DNA of 64,000 nucleotides from Chryseobacterium sp. E1 (GTDB lineage: Bacteria; Bacteroidota; Bacteroidia; Flavobacteriales; Weeksellaceae), in the NCBI GenBank assembly GCA_019203745.1, contig CP078104.1, positions 3,286,001 to 3,350,000 of the forward strand, read 5' to 3'. The notes under the pieces were generated by a model. It had not been told where the DNA came from. It saw nothing but the letters and a program-made list of their open reading frames with translations, and made no database searches. Below are positions 31,243 to 41,505 of this stretch, one piece after another. Position numbers and translations under genes: made by a program. Position 1 is the first letter of the stretch; the number at the start of each line of letters is the position of its first letter.

Positions 31243-32246
31243 ATGAAGAATTTTGAAATTTCTGTTTTAGATCTTGCCCCGGTGAAGCAGGATAAAAGCA
31301 TTCATGATACTTTTCAGGACAGCTTATCATTAGCTAATCACACTGAAAATTTAAACTATAAAAGATTCTGGCTGGCAGAACATCATAATATGGAAAGCAT
31401 TGCCAGTTCTGCCACTTCAGTTTTAATTGGTTTCATTGCCAACGGAACTAAGACAATCAGAGTAGGTTCCGGAGGAATTATGCTTCGAATCATAGCTCAT
31501 TGATCATCGCAGAGCAATTCGGAACACTGGAATCTCTGTTCCCGGGAAGAATTGACCTTGGACTGGGAAGAGCACCCGGCACAGACGGATTGACGGCCCA
31601 GGCTTTAGGAAGAAATCCCGCTATCATCAATGAACAGTTCCCAAGACAGATTCTGGAGCTTCAAAGATATTTTTCAAAAGAGAATGCAGATGCGATGGTT
31701 CGGGCTATTCCGGGAGAAGGTTTGGATATTCCCTTGTATATTTTAGGATCCAGTACAGATAGCGCCTGGCTGGCTGCTGAATTAGGATTGCCTTATGCTT
31801 TTGCAGGACATTTCGCTCCTGAGCAGATGGAAATGGCTTTCAAAATTTACAGAGAACACTTCCAGCCTTCAGAATATGCAGATCAGCCTTATATCATTGC
31901 CTGTGTAAACGGTGTGGCAGCAGATACATCTGAAGAAGCCCACAAAATTTCCACTACCTTATTCCAGGCGTTCATCAATATCGTGAGAAATGACAGAAAA
32001 CCTTTTGCCCCTCCGGTAGATGATATGGATGAGATTTGGTCACCTATGGAAAAATCAATGGTTTTACAGAAGCTGAGATATACATTTATAGGAGATCAGG
32101 CTGAAATTGAGCAGAAACTTAAAGATTTTCAGGAAAGGTTTCATGTGGATGAGCTGATGATCAATTCACATGTTTATGATCACCAGAAAAGACTGAGATC
32201 TTACGAGATTTTCAGGGAAGCTGTGAACTCTTTATCCGAAGCGTAA
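31243..32246 (+). CDS. luciferase-like flavin-dependent oxidoreductase (frameshifted)
   Basis: This is a cytoplasmic LLM-class TIM-barrel flavoprotein. The start is the ATG at 31243 (MKNFEISVLDLAPVKQ); upstream open frame lacks support. The AEHHNMESIASSATSVLIG segment and the LGRAPGTDGLTAQALGR motif are typical. A C is missing near 31487; correction gives IMLPNHSSLIIAEQFGTL. It ends AVNSLSEA, about 334 residues, the family's size. It resembles the YhbW/alkanal-monooxygenase-like subgroup, whose substrates are mostly unknown. Confidence 0.9.
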
Positions 32247-32287
32247 TAAACCATTCATATTAATTGGCAGATGCTTATTTTTATGAG

Positions 32288-32295
32288 TATCTTTG
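32288..32295 (+). promoter_or_regulatory. promoter of ribBA
   Basis: TATCTTTG matches the -7 consensus. A TTG at 32264-32266 is 21 bp further upstream, which fits the -33 element. The leader would be about 12-18 nt. Confidence 0.65.
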
Positions 32296-32313
32296 CACAA
32301 ATAAAAAGTAAAG

Positions 32314-33432
32314 ATGTCTGATATTAAATTAAATACTATTCCGGAGGCCATCGAAGACCTTAGAAATGGGAAAATAATCATAGTAGTAGATGATGAAGAC
32401 AGAGAGAACGAAGGAGATTTTCTTTGTGCGGCGGAACTGACAACGCCGGAAATTATCAATTTTATGGCGCTTCACGGAAGAGGGCTGATCTGTATGCCGC
32501 TTCCTGAAAAAGATGTGATGAGCTAGGGCTTGAAGTAATGGTAAGCAGAAGCAGCGATCCTAAAGAAACTGCTTTCACCGTATCTGTTGACCTTTGGGGA
32601 ACGGAACTTCTACAGGTATTTCTGCAGGAGACAGAGCCAAAACTATTTTAGCTTTGATGGATGAAAAATCCAAGCCTACAGATTTCATGAGACCTGGTCA
32701 CATTTTCCCGCTTCGTGCAAGAAAAGGAGGCGTTTTGAAAAGAGCAGGCCATACAGAAGCTGCTATAGATCTTACCCATTTGGCAGGTTTAAAAGAAGGA
32801 GGAGTGATCTGTGAGATCATGAATGAAGACGGTACCATGTCCCGTTTGCCTGACCTTCAGGTTTTCGCACAGAAACACGATATGAAAATCGTTTCTATTG
32901 AAGATCTGATCCACTATCAGCTTAAAAAAGGAAACCTGGTTGAAAGACTTGAAGAGAAAAAGTGAAAACGCACTATGGCGAGTTTGATTTTTATGCTTTC
33001 AGAGAGACTTCCAATGATCAGATCCATTTTGCTTTGACAAAAGGAGCATGGACGGTAGATGAGCCGGTTTTGGTAAGAGTACAGTCTTCTGATTCTTATT
33101 TCGATGTATTGACAAGACTGAATAACGGTGAAAAACCCTTATTGGAAAAAGTTACCAATATGGTAAATGAAGCAGGAAAAGGAGCGATCATCTTTATCAA
33201 CAATGTTTCGAACTCTGAAAATACATTAAGAAAACTTCAGCAGTTCCTGAACTATCAGGATGGGCAGGAGCAGCATCCTACATTAGCTTATAACTACAGA
33301 GATTATGGTATCGGAACACAGATTTTAAAGAATCTTGGAATCAATAAATTTAAAGTAATCACTCAAAATCCTAATATCAAACCTCAGGTTGGAGGGTATG
33401 ATGTAGAGGTTACTGAGTTGGTACAACTATAA
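32314..33432 (+). CDS. ribB: DHBP synthase with degenerate GTP cyclohydrolase II domain (frameshifted)
   Basis: The N-terminal half makes dihydroxybutanone phosphate from ribulose 5-phosphate for riboflavin: [11 protein letters not shown] (residues about 29-39), GRGLICMP and [11 protein letters not shown] are the active-site motifs. The C-terminal half follows the GTP cyclohydrolase II fold ([30 protein letters not shown]) but lacks the three zinc cysteines and the EGRGIG catalytic motif. It is therefore like a RibBX protein and RibA activity must come from elsewhere. Breaks near 32506, 32600 and 32961 are each one missing A; the last makes a false stop between the halves. About 374 residues. 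Confidence 0.93.
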
Positions 33433-33467
33433 TCAATAGTCAAAATTATTTTGACTGTTTACAGAAT

Positions 33468-33502
33468 AAAAAAAGGTTTAGAATTTTTCTAAACCTTTTT
33501 TT
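33468..33502 (+). terminator. terminator of ribBA
   Basis: AAAAAGGTTTAGAA / TTCTAAACCTTTTT stem followed by a T-run. Confidence 0.9.
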
Positions 33503-33516
33503 ATTTTTTATATTCT

Positions 33517-33617
33517 GAAACATTAAGGGTGTATTAAGATAAGTTTCGCTTTAAGCTTGAAAATCAGAATGATTCATCTTAACTATACTTTATTTCTTAA
33601 ACCTTTCTTAATGGTTT
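33517..33617. repeat. dispersed palindromic element, copy 4
   Basis: The shortest copy (101 bp), with ends GAAACATTAAGG and TTCTTAATGGTTT and the shared centre AGTTTCGCTTTAAGC. It lies in the convergent gap between ribBA and fmt. Confidence 0.8.
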
Positions 33618-33637
33618 AAACTATTTGAATATCATTT

Positions 33638-34583
33638 TTAAGCTAATGAAATTCCATCAAAATTTCTGAAACCATTCAGGAAATCTTTTACCATCATTCT
33701 TTTTTACCTTCTAACTGAAGTTCCAGAGGATAGTAAATTCCGTCTAGAGTATAAATTTTAAATTCATTCTTTGAAATATCCAAAGTTCCCGCTTCTCTTC
33801 CGTGATTGGAGAGTTCAAATTTACCTCCGAATATTTTTAATCCTTTTTCTTCGTTTTCTATTTTTAAAGTAGTAAATGCTGCAGGGTAAGGAGACATTCC
33901 AAGGATAAACTGATGAATGGTTTTTGAAGGAGCATGCCAATTGATCCTGGTATCTTCTTTAAATATTTTATACGCATTTTTAGGTTCAGCAACCTGTGGT
34001 TGAGGTTTTTCTTCTATGGCGTTTTCTGCAAGACCATCCAATGTCTTAACAACCAATTGAGAACCCATCTCCATCAGCCTGTCATGAAGGCTCCTGCGTT
34101 TTCATCCGGTAATATTGCCAGTTCTTCCTGAAGGAGGATATTTCCTTCGTCAATTTTTTCATTGATAAAGAATGTGGTAGCTCCGGTTTTTTCCTCGCCA
34201 TTGATGACAGCGTAATTGATAGGAGCAGCTCCACGGTAATCAGGAAGTAAAGAGGCGTGAAGATTGAATGTTCCCATTTTAGGCATTTCAAAAAGGACCT
34301 TAGGCATCATTCTAAATGCTACTACAACGAAAACATCAGCATCAAGCTTTCTGAGTTCTTCCAGAAACTCGGGATTTCTTAATTTTTCAGGCTGAAAAAC
34401 AGGAAGATTATTTTCGGATGCATATACTTTTACCGGTGACTGATGAATTTTTTGTCCCCGTCCGCTTGCTTTATCAGCAACAGTTACTACTCCTACTACA
34501 TGATGGTGAGATTGGTGAATGGCTTCCAATGAAGTTTTGGCAAACTCAGGAGTCCCTAAAAAAACAACTTTCAATGATTTCAT
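33638..34583 (-). CDS. fmt: methionyl-tRNA formyltransferase (frameshifted)
   Basis: Fmt formylates initiator Met-tRNA. The catalytic region NLHASLLPDYRGAAPINYAV has the Asn, His and the HxSLLPxxRG signature. Breaks: near 34078 (FMTG joins RLMEMGSQL) and at the T-run near 33702, where one missing base makes a false stop at 33694. Corrected, the protein ends GFRNFDGISLA with TAA at 33638-33640, giving about 315 residues, the normal length. The -7 element TATCTTTG ends four bases before the ATG. Confidence 0.95.
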
Positions 34584-34587
34584 GATG

Positions 34588-34595
34588 CAAAGATA
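34588..34595 (-). promoter_or_regulatory. -7 promoter element abutting the fmt start
   Basis: The minus strand reads TATCTTTG (exact consensus) followed by CATC and then the ATG of fmt. With normal spacing the transcript would start at or beside the A of ATG, i.e. a leaderless mRNA. Confidence 0.6.
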
Positions 34596-34718
34596 AGTTT
34601 TTGATTTGACGTGGAAAGGTACCGCAGTCAGAGAGTGGGAGGGTTTGAGGACAAGAGTGTTCGTGAAGGAATCTGCTGAGTGAAAACATCAGGTCTCACT
34701 ATCTGCTTTTAGATGCGT

Positions 34719-34757
34719 TTCTTATTACTCATTACTCATTACTCATTATTAATTATT
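34719..34757. repeat. short tandem repeat ATTACTC
   Basis: About four copies of a 10-base unit ATTACTCATT run just downstream of recQ and into its stop codon area. No function is evident. Confidence 0.6.
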
Positions 34758-36651
34758 AAGCATATAAGTTCTGAAGTTCAGCATCCTTACTTTCCCTGAG
34801 TCTAAAAGGAAGATTAGGTTTTCTAAAATATTTTCTTTAGAATGATAACTCAGCTGTATAGAAAGTTCTTCGATGGTGGAAGGTTTCTTTGCCAACAGAT
34901 TGATGATTTGCTGGGAAATATTCTTTCCGAAAATAGATTGTTTATTTTTTTCACAAACAGAGCAGTGGCCACAGTTTTTTGAATTCTTTTCTCCAAAATA
35001 AGCGAGAATGAGTTTCATTTTGCAGTAACTGTTGTTCTCTGTATAAAACTTCATTTCTTCCCATTTCTGGATTTTATTTCTTTGAATATGCTCAAATAGC
35101 TTCCAGTAAATACTATTGACAGCTCTTTCATCACGGGGTTTCAGAAACTTTATGCTTGACAGTGCACCATCTACATATTCAAGATAATTTTTTTGCTGAA
35201 GTTCTTTCAAACGTTCTTTGATGAGAGGAGCGCTGACATTAATCTTATTGCTTACCTGCTGTTCGCTGAACATCACTTTATGAGTAGTAAGCCCGGATAT
35301 GGTACGAAATAAAAGCTCTATAAAATAAGCATCTTTTTGTGGCAGCTGATCTATTTCATCAGACTTAATGAAAAGTTCCAGCGAAGACAAGCTCTTGTTG
35401 TCATTATAATAGATGATTTCCTGATTATGGAGGAAGTTCAGTACATTATTGATTTTTGCTTTCGACAATTTTGTAAAATTCTGAATACCGGTTATATTCA
35501 ATTGGAAAGTTTTCTCAGGAAGCTCAAATTCTGCAACCTGGAAAATAGAGTAGAGATAACTGACGATCTTCAGAAACTCTGCCTTGTTGGGAATCTGATT
35601 TTTTAAGATCTGATCAAAATTCAATAGCTCCTGTTTATTCCATAGCATGAATGCAAAACTTTCTTTTCCGTCTCTTCCGGATCTCCCGATCTCCTGATAG
35701 TAATTTTCCAAAGAGGCAGCAGGAGAATAGTGAATAACGAAACGTACATTGTCTTTGTCAATTCCCATTCCAAAGGCATTCGTTGAGATCAGAACGTGAT
35801 TATCGCTGTTATTCCAGAGATTTTGTTTGGCATTTTTTCTTTCGTGGTCAGACCTGCATGGAAATAATCCACATTTTTCAGCTGATTTTTTTCAAAAATT
35901 CTGACAGCTGTTCCGCTTCTTTCCGGGTTCTCACATATACAATTCCGGAGTCGTTATTGTATTTTAAAATATCAAAAACACGTTGGAATTTATCAGAAAC
36001 TTCTTCTGTGAAAATCCTGATATTGTTTCTTTTAAAACTTTTCTGAAAAACAGACGGATTTCTCAGCGCCAGTTTGTTTTTAATTTCATCCAATACTTTT
36101 GGAGTTGCTGTTGCCGTCAGAGCCAAACAAGGAATTTCAGGATTATTACTTCTGAATCCTTTGATATTCTGATAACTCGGGCGGAAATCCTGGCCCCATT
36201 CTGAGATACAGTGGGCTTCATCTACTGCTATAAACGAGAGCTGAATATCTTCTATGTTCTGAAGAAACTGAGTATTGGTCAATCTTTCAGGAGAAATATA
36301 AAGTAACTTCGTAAGTCCCTCCTTGCATCGGTTATAAATATCTTCGGCGTCATACTCATCTAGTTCGGAAGACAGATACTCTGCTTCTATGCCTCTGAAC
36401 TTAAGCTGGTTTACCTGGTCTTTCATAAGAGCCAGCAGGGGAGAAACTACCAGACAGGTTCCTTCTTTCAGCAAAGCCGGTAACTGATAGCATAATGATT
36501 TTCCTGCCCCTGTGGGTAACAGGACCAATGTGTCTTTTTCGTTGATTACGGAATCGATGATTTCTTCCTGAGAATCCCTGAAGTCATTGTAGCCCCAGAA
36601 ATACTTAAGAGTATCATATTTTAGTTTTTGAAAATCCTGTGAAGAAATCAT
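34749..36651 (-). CDS. recQ: ATP-dependent DNA helicase RecQ (frameshifted)
   Basis: This is a 3'-5' DNA helicase for repair and recombination. The start is set at the ATG 36649-36651 (MISSQDFQKLKY). Walker A PTGAGKSLCYQLPAL, DEAH box VDEAHCISEWGQDFRP, and motif VI region YYQEIGRSGRDG are present. The zinc-binding domain is shown by CKMKLILAYFGEKNSKNCGH and the following CSVC. A winged-helix-like end follows, but I see no HRDC domain; the length is about 634 residues. The single break is near 35840-35880, between the two RecA-like domains. Confidence 0.94.
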
Positions 36652-36679
36652 GTTGTAAAAATAAGGAAAGTATGACAAC

Positions 36680-36706
36680 AAAAAAGTCACGCAGTGCGTG
36701 ACTTTC
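36680..36706 (-). terminator. terminator of the OmpA paralogue cluster
   Basis: A perfect stem AAAGTCACGCA / TGCGTGACTTT followed on the minus strand by a T-run; it separates the ompA-like genes from recQ. Confidence 0.9.
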
Positions 36707-36728
36707 ATATAATAAATTAATAAGTTTA

Positions 36729-38162
36729 TTATTTAGCTTCGAAGTATACTCTTCTGTTTGCTCTGTTTTTCCATTCAGGGCATTTTGTTGCCGGTTCACA
36801 CTCAGGGTATTTAAGGTCTTTTCACCTTTACCGATAGCGTTGATTTTACCAGACTGAACACCGTTTTTGATCAGATAGTTCTTAACGTTGTTTGCTCTTC
36901 TTTCAGATAATTTCTGGTTGTATGCATCCGTACCTCTTGTATCAGTAGCACCGATTACGCTGTAAGAACCATTTGAAGAATTGATGTAGTTTACAGCATT
37001 GTTCAGGATTGGAGTATTTGAAGGTAAAATTCTGTCAGAATTTAAGTCAAACTCAATTCCTTCCAGCTTAGTTTCTGTTTCTACTACAGGTCCTGTTGTA
37101 GCTACCGGACATCCGTTGTTTTCAACAGGTCCGGGAACTGTTACACACTTGTCGTAAAGGTCAATTACGCCATCAAGGTCTGTGTCAAGAGCAACTCCGG
37201 CACCATCCACTCTTGCTCCTGCAGGAGTATCAAGCTGTCTGTCCCAATCGTCACATACTCCATCGTTATCAGCATCTCCTTTCTTACATACTTCGATATC
37301 CTGGTTTTTATTAGCCAGTACATCCAGTTTGTAGTAGATTTCCTGTAACGGGTCATGCCACATTAAATGAGATTCATGTTTTCCTAATTTTAAGGAAAGA
37401 CCTAAAGTTGCGTTGAAGAAGTTGTCAGAAACCTGCTCAGAACGTTTGTTAACAGCACTGTATGCATCACCGCCTCCATCAAATTCATCATCTCCGGTAA
37501 CTACATACATTAATCTACCTTCAATATCAATTCTTCTGTTGACTTTAAATTTCAAACCGGCACCAGCCTGCATGAATAATGAACCTAATTTGAAAGGCTT
37601 TACTTCAGTCATTAGCTGCTGTCCCTGGCTTGTTTTCTGATAAGCTCTGTAAGCGATTGTACCAACACCTGCATAACCGTGAAGTGCCCATCTGTAAGGA
37701 GAATGATTATCAACTCTTCTTAATAGATTAGAAAAGTTAACGTCTCCTAAAAGGGAAATCGCATCATACTGAGTTCTTGCCCCTACTGCAGAACCATCAG
37801 GTGCTGCATCTTTGGTATTGAACCATCCTTGTCTGGTTTCACTCTGTCATATTGTAAATTGATTCCGAAAGCATGGGTAATTGCTTTATCAATACTTACA
37901 TAAGCAGAATATCCAAAAGATTTTTACCGTTACCATTTTTGATAGACGTTAAATCTGCTGACTGCATAAGTGGAACACCAACCCCGGCAGAAATAGACCA
38001 ATCGTTAAATCTTTTAGATTGATTGGTGAATGGGGAAACATTGGCAGACCCAGAAGAAAATGTATTGGGATACGCTCCATTTGAAACTGCCGTTGAGTCT
38101 TGTGCGTAGCTGGCAGTAGGAATAGCCAAAGCTAAAGCAACAATTGCTAAACTTAATTTCAT
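36729..38162 (-). CDS. OmpA-family outer-membrane protein, paralogue 3 (frameshifted)
   Basis: A signal peptide (MKLSLAIVALALAIPTASYAQ) precedes an eight-strand-type beta-barrel (residues about 50-280), thrombospondin type 3 calcium repeats (KGDADNDGVCDDWDRQLDTP, DTDLDGVIDLYDKC) and an OmpA C-terminal peptidoglycan-binding domain (TDTRGTDAYNQKLSERRA with the binding Asp and Arg). Breaks near 37920, 37848 and 36815 are single missing bases. The last one hides the true end CPEWKNRANRRVYFEAK, with TAA at 36729-36731. About 479 residues. Most of it is nearly identical in DNA to the adjacent paralogue. Confidence 0.9.
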
Positions 38163-38322
38163 AGTGTTATTTTTTTAGTTAAGTTATTTTAAATGATTTT
38201 TTACGTTAAAAAGTGATTTTTATATATTTTTTTCAAAACAACATTCCTGATATTCAATTTATTCAATGCATATTGCCCTGAAAATGATATAAAGGTAGGT
38301 AAAAAATTTCGTAGTAGAAAAA

Positions 38323-38357
38323 AATAAACCGAAAAGACAAATTCTTTCCGGTTTAAG
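38323..38357 (-). terminator. terminator of OmpA paralogue 2
   Basis: TAAACCGAAAAGA / TCTTTCCGGTTTA forms an imperfect stem just past the stop codon, with a T-rich tract on the minus strand. Confidence 0.65.
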
Positions 38358-38369
38358 GATTATAATTGA

Positions 38370-39892
38370 TTATTTTTTCTTTTTCTTAGCCGGTGCTTTT
38401 TTACTGTTTTTTTCACAGGAGCATCTTCATAATCTTTCTTTTGAATAGCATCCCATTGTGAACTTTCGATAAATTTTACAGTAACTTTTCTGTCTGCCAT
38501 TCTTTCTGCATCAGAAGCTGAAGCAGGAATAGTAGCCTCTGCAGAACCTACACCTCTTGATTTCAGAACATTTTCATTGATCCCTCTGCTTTCTAAAGCA
38601 CCTACTACAGCAGCAGCTCTTTCTTTAGACAATCTCAGATTATAAGCTGCATTTCCTTTGATATCAGTATGTCCTGTAAGCAGATAGTTTCCTCCATTTT
38701 CTTTGATGATGGAAGCTGCAAGATCCAGTTTACTGTTAGATTCAGGTCTGATTGTAGCTTTGTTGAAGTTGAAGTAAATATCCTTAAGGGTTTTTTCTAC
38801 TTCTACTGCAGTCTGATTATTATCTTTTTCTCTACCGGACATCCGTTGTTTTCAACAGGTCCGGGAACTGTTACACACTTGTCGTAAAGGTCAATTACGC
38901 CATCAAGGTCTGTGTCAAGAGCAACTCCGGCACCATCCACTCTTGCTCCTGCAGGGGTATCAAGCTGTCTGTCCCAATCGTCACATACCCCATCGTTATC
39001 AGCATCTCCTTCTTACATACTTCGATATCCTGGTTTTTATTAGCCAGTACATCCAGTTTGTAATAGATTTCCTGTAACGGGTCATGCCACATTAAGTGAG
39101 ATTCATGTTTTCCTAGTTTGAAAGAAAGACCCAAAGTTGCGTTGAAGAAGTTGTCAGAAACCTGCTCAGAACGTTTGTTAACAGCACTGTACGCATCACC
39201 GCCTCCGTCAAATTCATCGTCACCGGTTACTACATACATTAATCTACCTTCAATATCGATTCTTCTGTTGACTTTAAATTTCAAACCTGCACCAGCCTGC
39301 ATGAACATTGAACCTAATTTAAAAGGTTTTACTTCAGTCATCAGCATCTGACCGCTGCTTGTTTTCTGATAAGCTCTGTAAGCTAATGTTCCAACACCTG
39401 CATAACCGTGAAGTGCCCATCTGTATGGAGAATGATTATCAACTCTTCTTAATAGATTAGAAAAATTAACGTCTCCTAAAAGGGAGATCGCATCATACTG
39501 AGTTCTTGCCCCTACTGCAGAACCATCAGGTGCTGCATCTTTGGTATTGAACCAACCTTGTCTGGTTTCACCTCTGTCATATTGTAAATTGATTCCGAAA
39601 GCATGGGTAATTGCTTTATCAATACTTATATATGCAGAATATCCAAAAGATTTTTACCATTACCATTTTTGATAGACGTTAAATCTGCTGACTGCATAAG
39701 TGGAACTCCTGCTCCTACAGAAACAGACCAGTCATTAAATCTCTTGGATTGATTGGTGAATGGGGAAACATTGGCTGATCCTGATGAGAACGTATTGGGA
39801 TACGCTCCTGTGGAAACTGCCGTTGAGTCTTGTGCATAACTTACGGCAGGGATAGCCATAGTTAAAGCAACAATTGCTAAACTTAATTTCAT
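38370..39892 (-). CDS. OmpA-family outer-membrane protein, paralogue 2 (frameshifted)
   Basis: It has the same layout as paralogue 3: signal peptide (MKLSLAIVALTMAIPAVSYAQ), barrel, type 3 repeats and OmpA domain (YLLTGHTDIKGNAAYNLRLS). Its C-terminal domain differs from that of paralogue 3, carrying a more standard GHTD motif and a lysine-rich tail (VKKTVKKAPAKKKKK after correction). Breaks at about 39650, 39010, 38826 and 38398 are missing single bases; TAA at 38370-38372. The segment 38840-39700 is almost the same as 37100-37960. About 508 residues. Confidence 0.9.
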
Positions 39893-39936
39893 CGTGTATT
39901 ATTATTTGATTTTTTTCTTAAAGAAAATCGGTGGTA

Positions 39937-41052
39937 TTATTTTACCGGACATCCGTTGTTCTCAACAGGTCCAGGTACTGTTACACATTTATCATAAAGG
40001 TCAATAACACCGTCAAGGTCCATATCCAAAGCAACTCCGGCACCATCTACTCTTGCACCTGCAGGAGTATCAAGCTGTCTGTCCCAATCATCACATACTC
40101 CGTCATTATCTGCATCACCTTTTTCGCAAACTACAAAATCAGTTGAAGCATTTTCTAAGACATTTGTTCTGTAATATGCTTCCTGAAGCGGATCATGCCA
40201 TGCCAGGTGAGAAGGGTGTTTTCCTAGTTTGAAAGATAAACCTAAACTTACTGTCCATGCATTATCTGATCTTCTTGCGTTCAGCATATTGTATTTTGAA
40301 CCTGGAGTAGAAGTGTCATAATCGCTAGGATCTGCCAATCCGCCACCATCAAATTCATCATCACCACTGATGATGTACATGGTTCTTGCTTCAACATCAA
40401 TAAGTTTGGAAACATTATATTTTATCCCTACACCTCCCTGATAGAAGATAGAGTTGATATCAATGTCCTGCTTAATGAATAAAGGAATTCTTCTTGGAAC
40501 GTTACTCCATCTGAATTGATCATTATCATGTAATGAAGTTCTGAACCCCTGCAGACCGATACCCATATATCCGTGGAATGCCCATCTGTATGGAGAGTGG
40601 TTATCAATTCTTCTGAACAGGTTCGAGAAGTTGATATCTCCCAATAAAGATATGTTATCGAATTGTGTAGTTGCAGTAGCAATTCCTGATGTCTGACCTG
40701 CAGCGCCAGGAAGTTGTGCCGTCTGTTTCGTTTCTCCTCGCATATACATTAGGCTTAGAGCGAATGCATGTGTGATTTGCTTATCTACACTTACGTAAGC
40801 ATTATATCCCCAGTTCGTCTTATCCTTACGGATAGACTTCAGATCAGAATGTACCATAAACGCAGGTCCTCCTCCAACAGAAATAGACCAGTCTCTGAAG
40901 CGTCTGGATTTGTTGTCGAAAGTTTGTACGTTAGCTGATCCCGATGAGAATGTATTAGGATACTCGGTAGAAGAGTTTACTGTAGTGCTGCTGTTCTGTG
41001 CGAAAGCGGCAATCGGCAATGTTGTAGCCAATAATAATAAACCTAATTTCAT
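39937..41052 (-). CDS. OmpA-like barrel protein without OmpA domain, paralogue 1
   Basis: It is intact, 371 residues. A signal peptide (MKLGLLLLATTLPIAAFAQ) is followed by the same barrel (YRWAFHGYMGIGLQGFR; SGDDEFDGGG) and type 3 repeats (EKGDADNDGVCDDWDRQLDT). It stops right after NNGCPVK, the point at which the other two paralogues continue into their peptidoglycan-binding domains. Since the frame is clean, the loss looks real. It could be a barrel-only porin or adhesin. It lies 17 bp after folK on the same strand, so co-transcription is possible. Confidence 0.88.
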   Translation of the reverse strand: MKLGLLLLATTLPIAAFAQNSSTTVNSSTEYPNTFSSGSANVQTFDNKSRRFRDWSISVGGGPAFMVHSDLKSIRKDKTNWGYNAYVSVDKQITHAFALSLMYMRGETKQTAQLPGAAGQTSGIATATTQFDNISLLGDINFSNLFRRIDNHSPYRWAFHGYMGIGLQGFRTSLHDNDQFRWSNVPRRIPLFIKQDIDINSIFYQGGVGIKYNVSKLIDVEARTMYIISGDDEFDGGGLADPSDYDTSTPGSKYNMLNARRSDNAWTVSLGLSFKLGKHPSHLAWHDPLQEAYYRTNVLENASTDFVVCEKGDADNDGVCDDWDRQLDTPAGARVDGAGVALDMDLDGVIDLYDKCVTVPGPVENNGCPVK

Positions 41053-41069
41053 ACAATATGTTTTATGTT

Positions 41070-41484
41070 TTAAATAAAATCTTTTAATAATACTCTCGAA
41101 AAATCCCTTTCAAAAAGATGTTTTTTATGAGGGATTTCTAATCTTTCTGATTTAAAATTTAATTCATTATATTTAATGATATCAATATCTATAATCCTGT
41201 CAGTATAACCTCCGGATCTCTTTGAATCATTAATTCTTCCCATTTCAACTTCAATATTCTTAATACAATCAAGCAGTTGAATTGGTGAAAGATGCGTGAA
41301 TATTATTGTTGCAATATTACAAAAAATATTGGAACTGACAAATTCTACAGGATCTGATATTAAATATTCGCTGGTTTGTGATATTTCGTTTCCTGCATCA
41401 CGTATTTTCTGCAATGCAAGGTCTATATTTTTTTTTGTTCTCCGAGGTTACTTCCTAGTAACAAAACTACCTTTGCTGCGACAT
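41070..41484 (-). CDS. folK: HPPK, folate biosynthesis (frameshifted)
   Basis: FolK transfers pyrophosphate from ATP to 6-hydroxymethyl-dihydropterin. The start is the ATG at 41482-41484. Two missing bases (A-runs near 41430 and 41475) hide the N-terminus; corrected it reads MSQQKVVLLLGSNLGEQKKN, with the family's GSNLG motif. The body has CIKNIEVEMGR and the metal-binding YTDRIIDIDIIKY. About 138 residues. Its start is 21 bp from the divergent sppA start. Confidence 0.9.
41468..41475 (+). promoter_or_regulatory. -7 promoter element of sppA
   Basis: TACCTTTG matches TAnnTTTG exactly, 30 bases before the sppA ATG. It overlaps the first codons of folK on the other strand. Confidence 0.55.
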
Positions 41485-41505
41485 ATTGGAAAATTGATTG
41501 ATTTT

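Noticed and set aside
32314..33432. Separate ribB and a stand-alone second gene
   Set aside because: The stop at 32961 lies in an A-run one base short; restoring it gives a continuous RibBA-like fusion.
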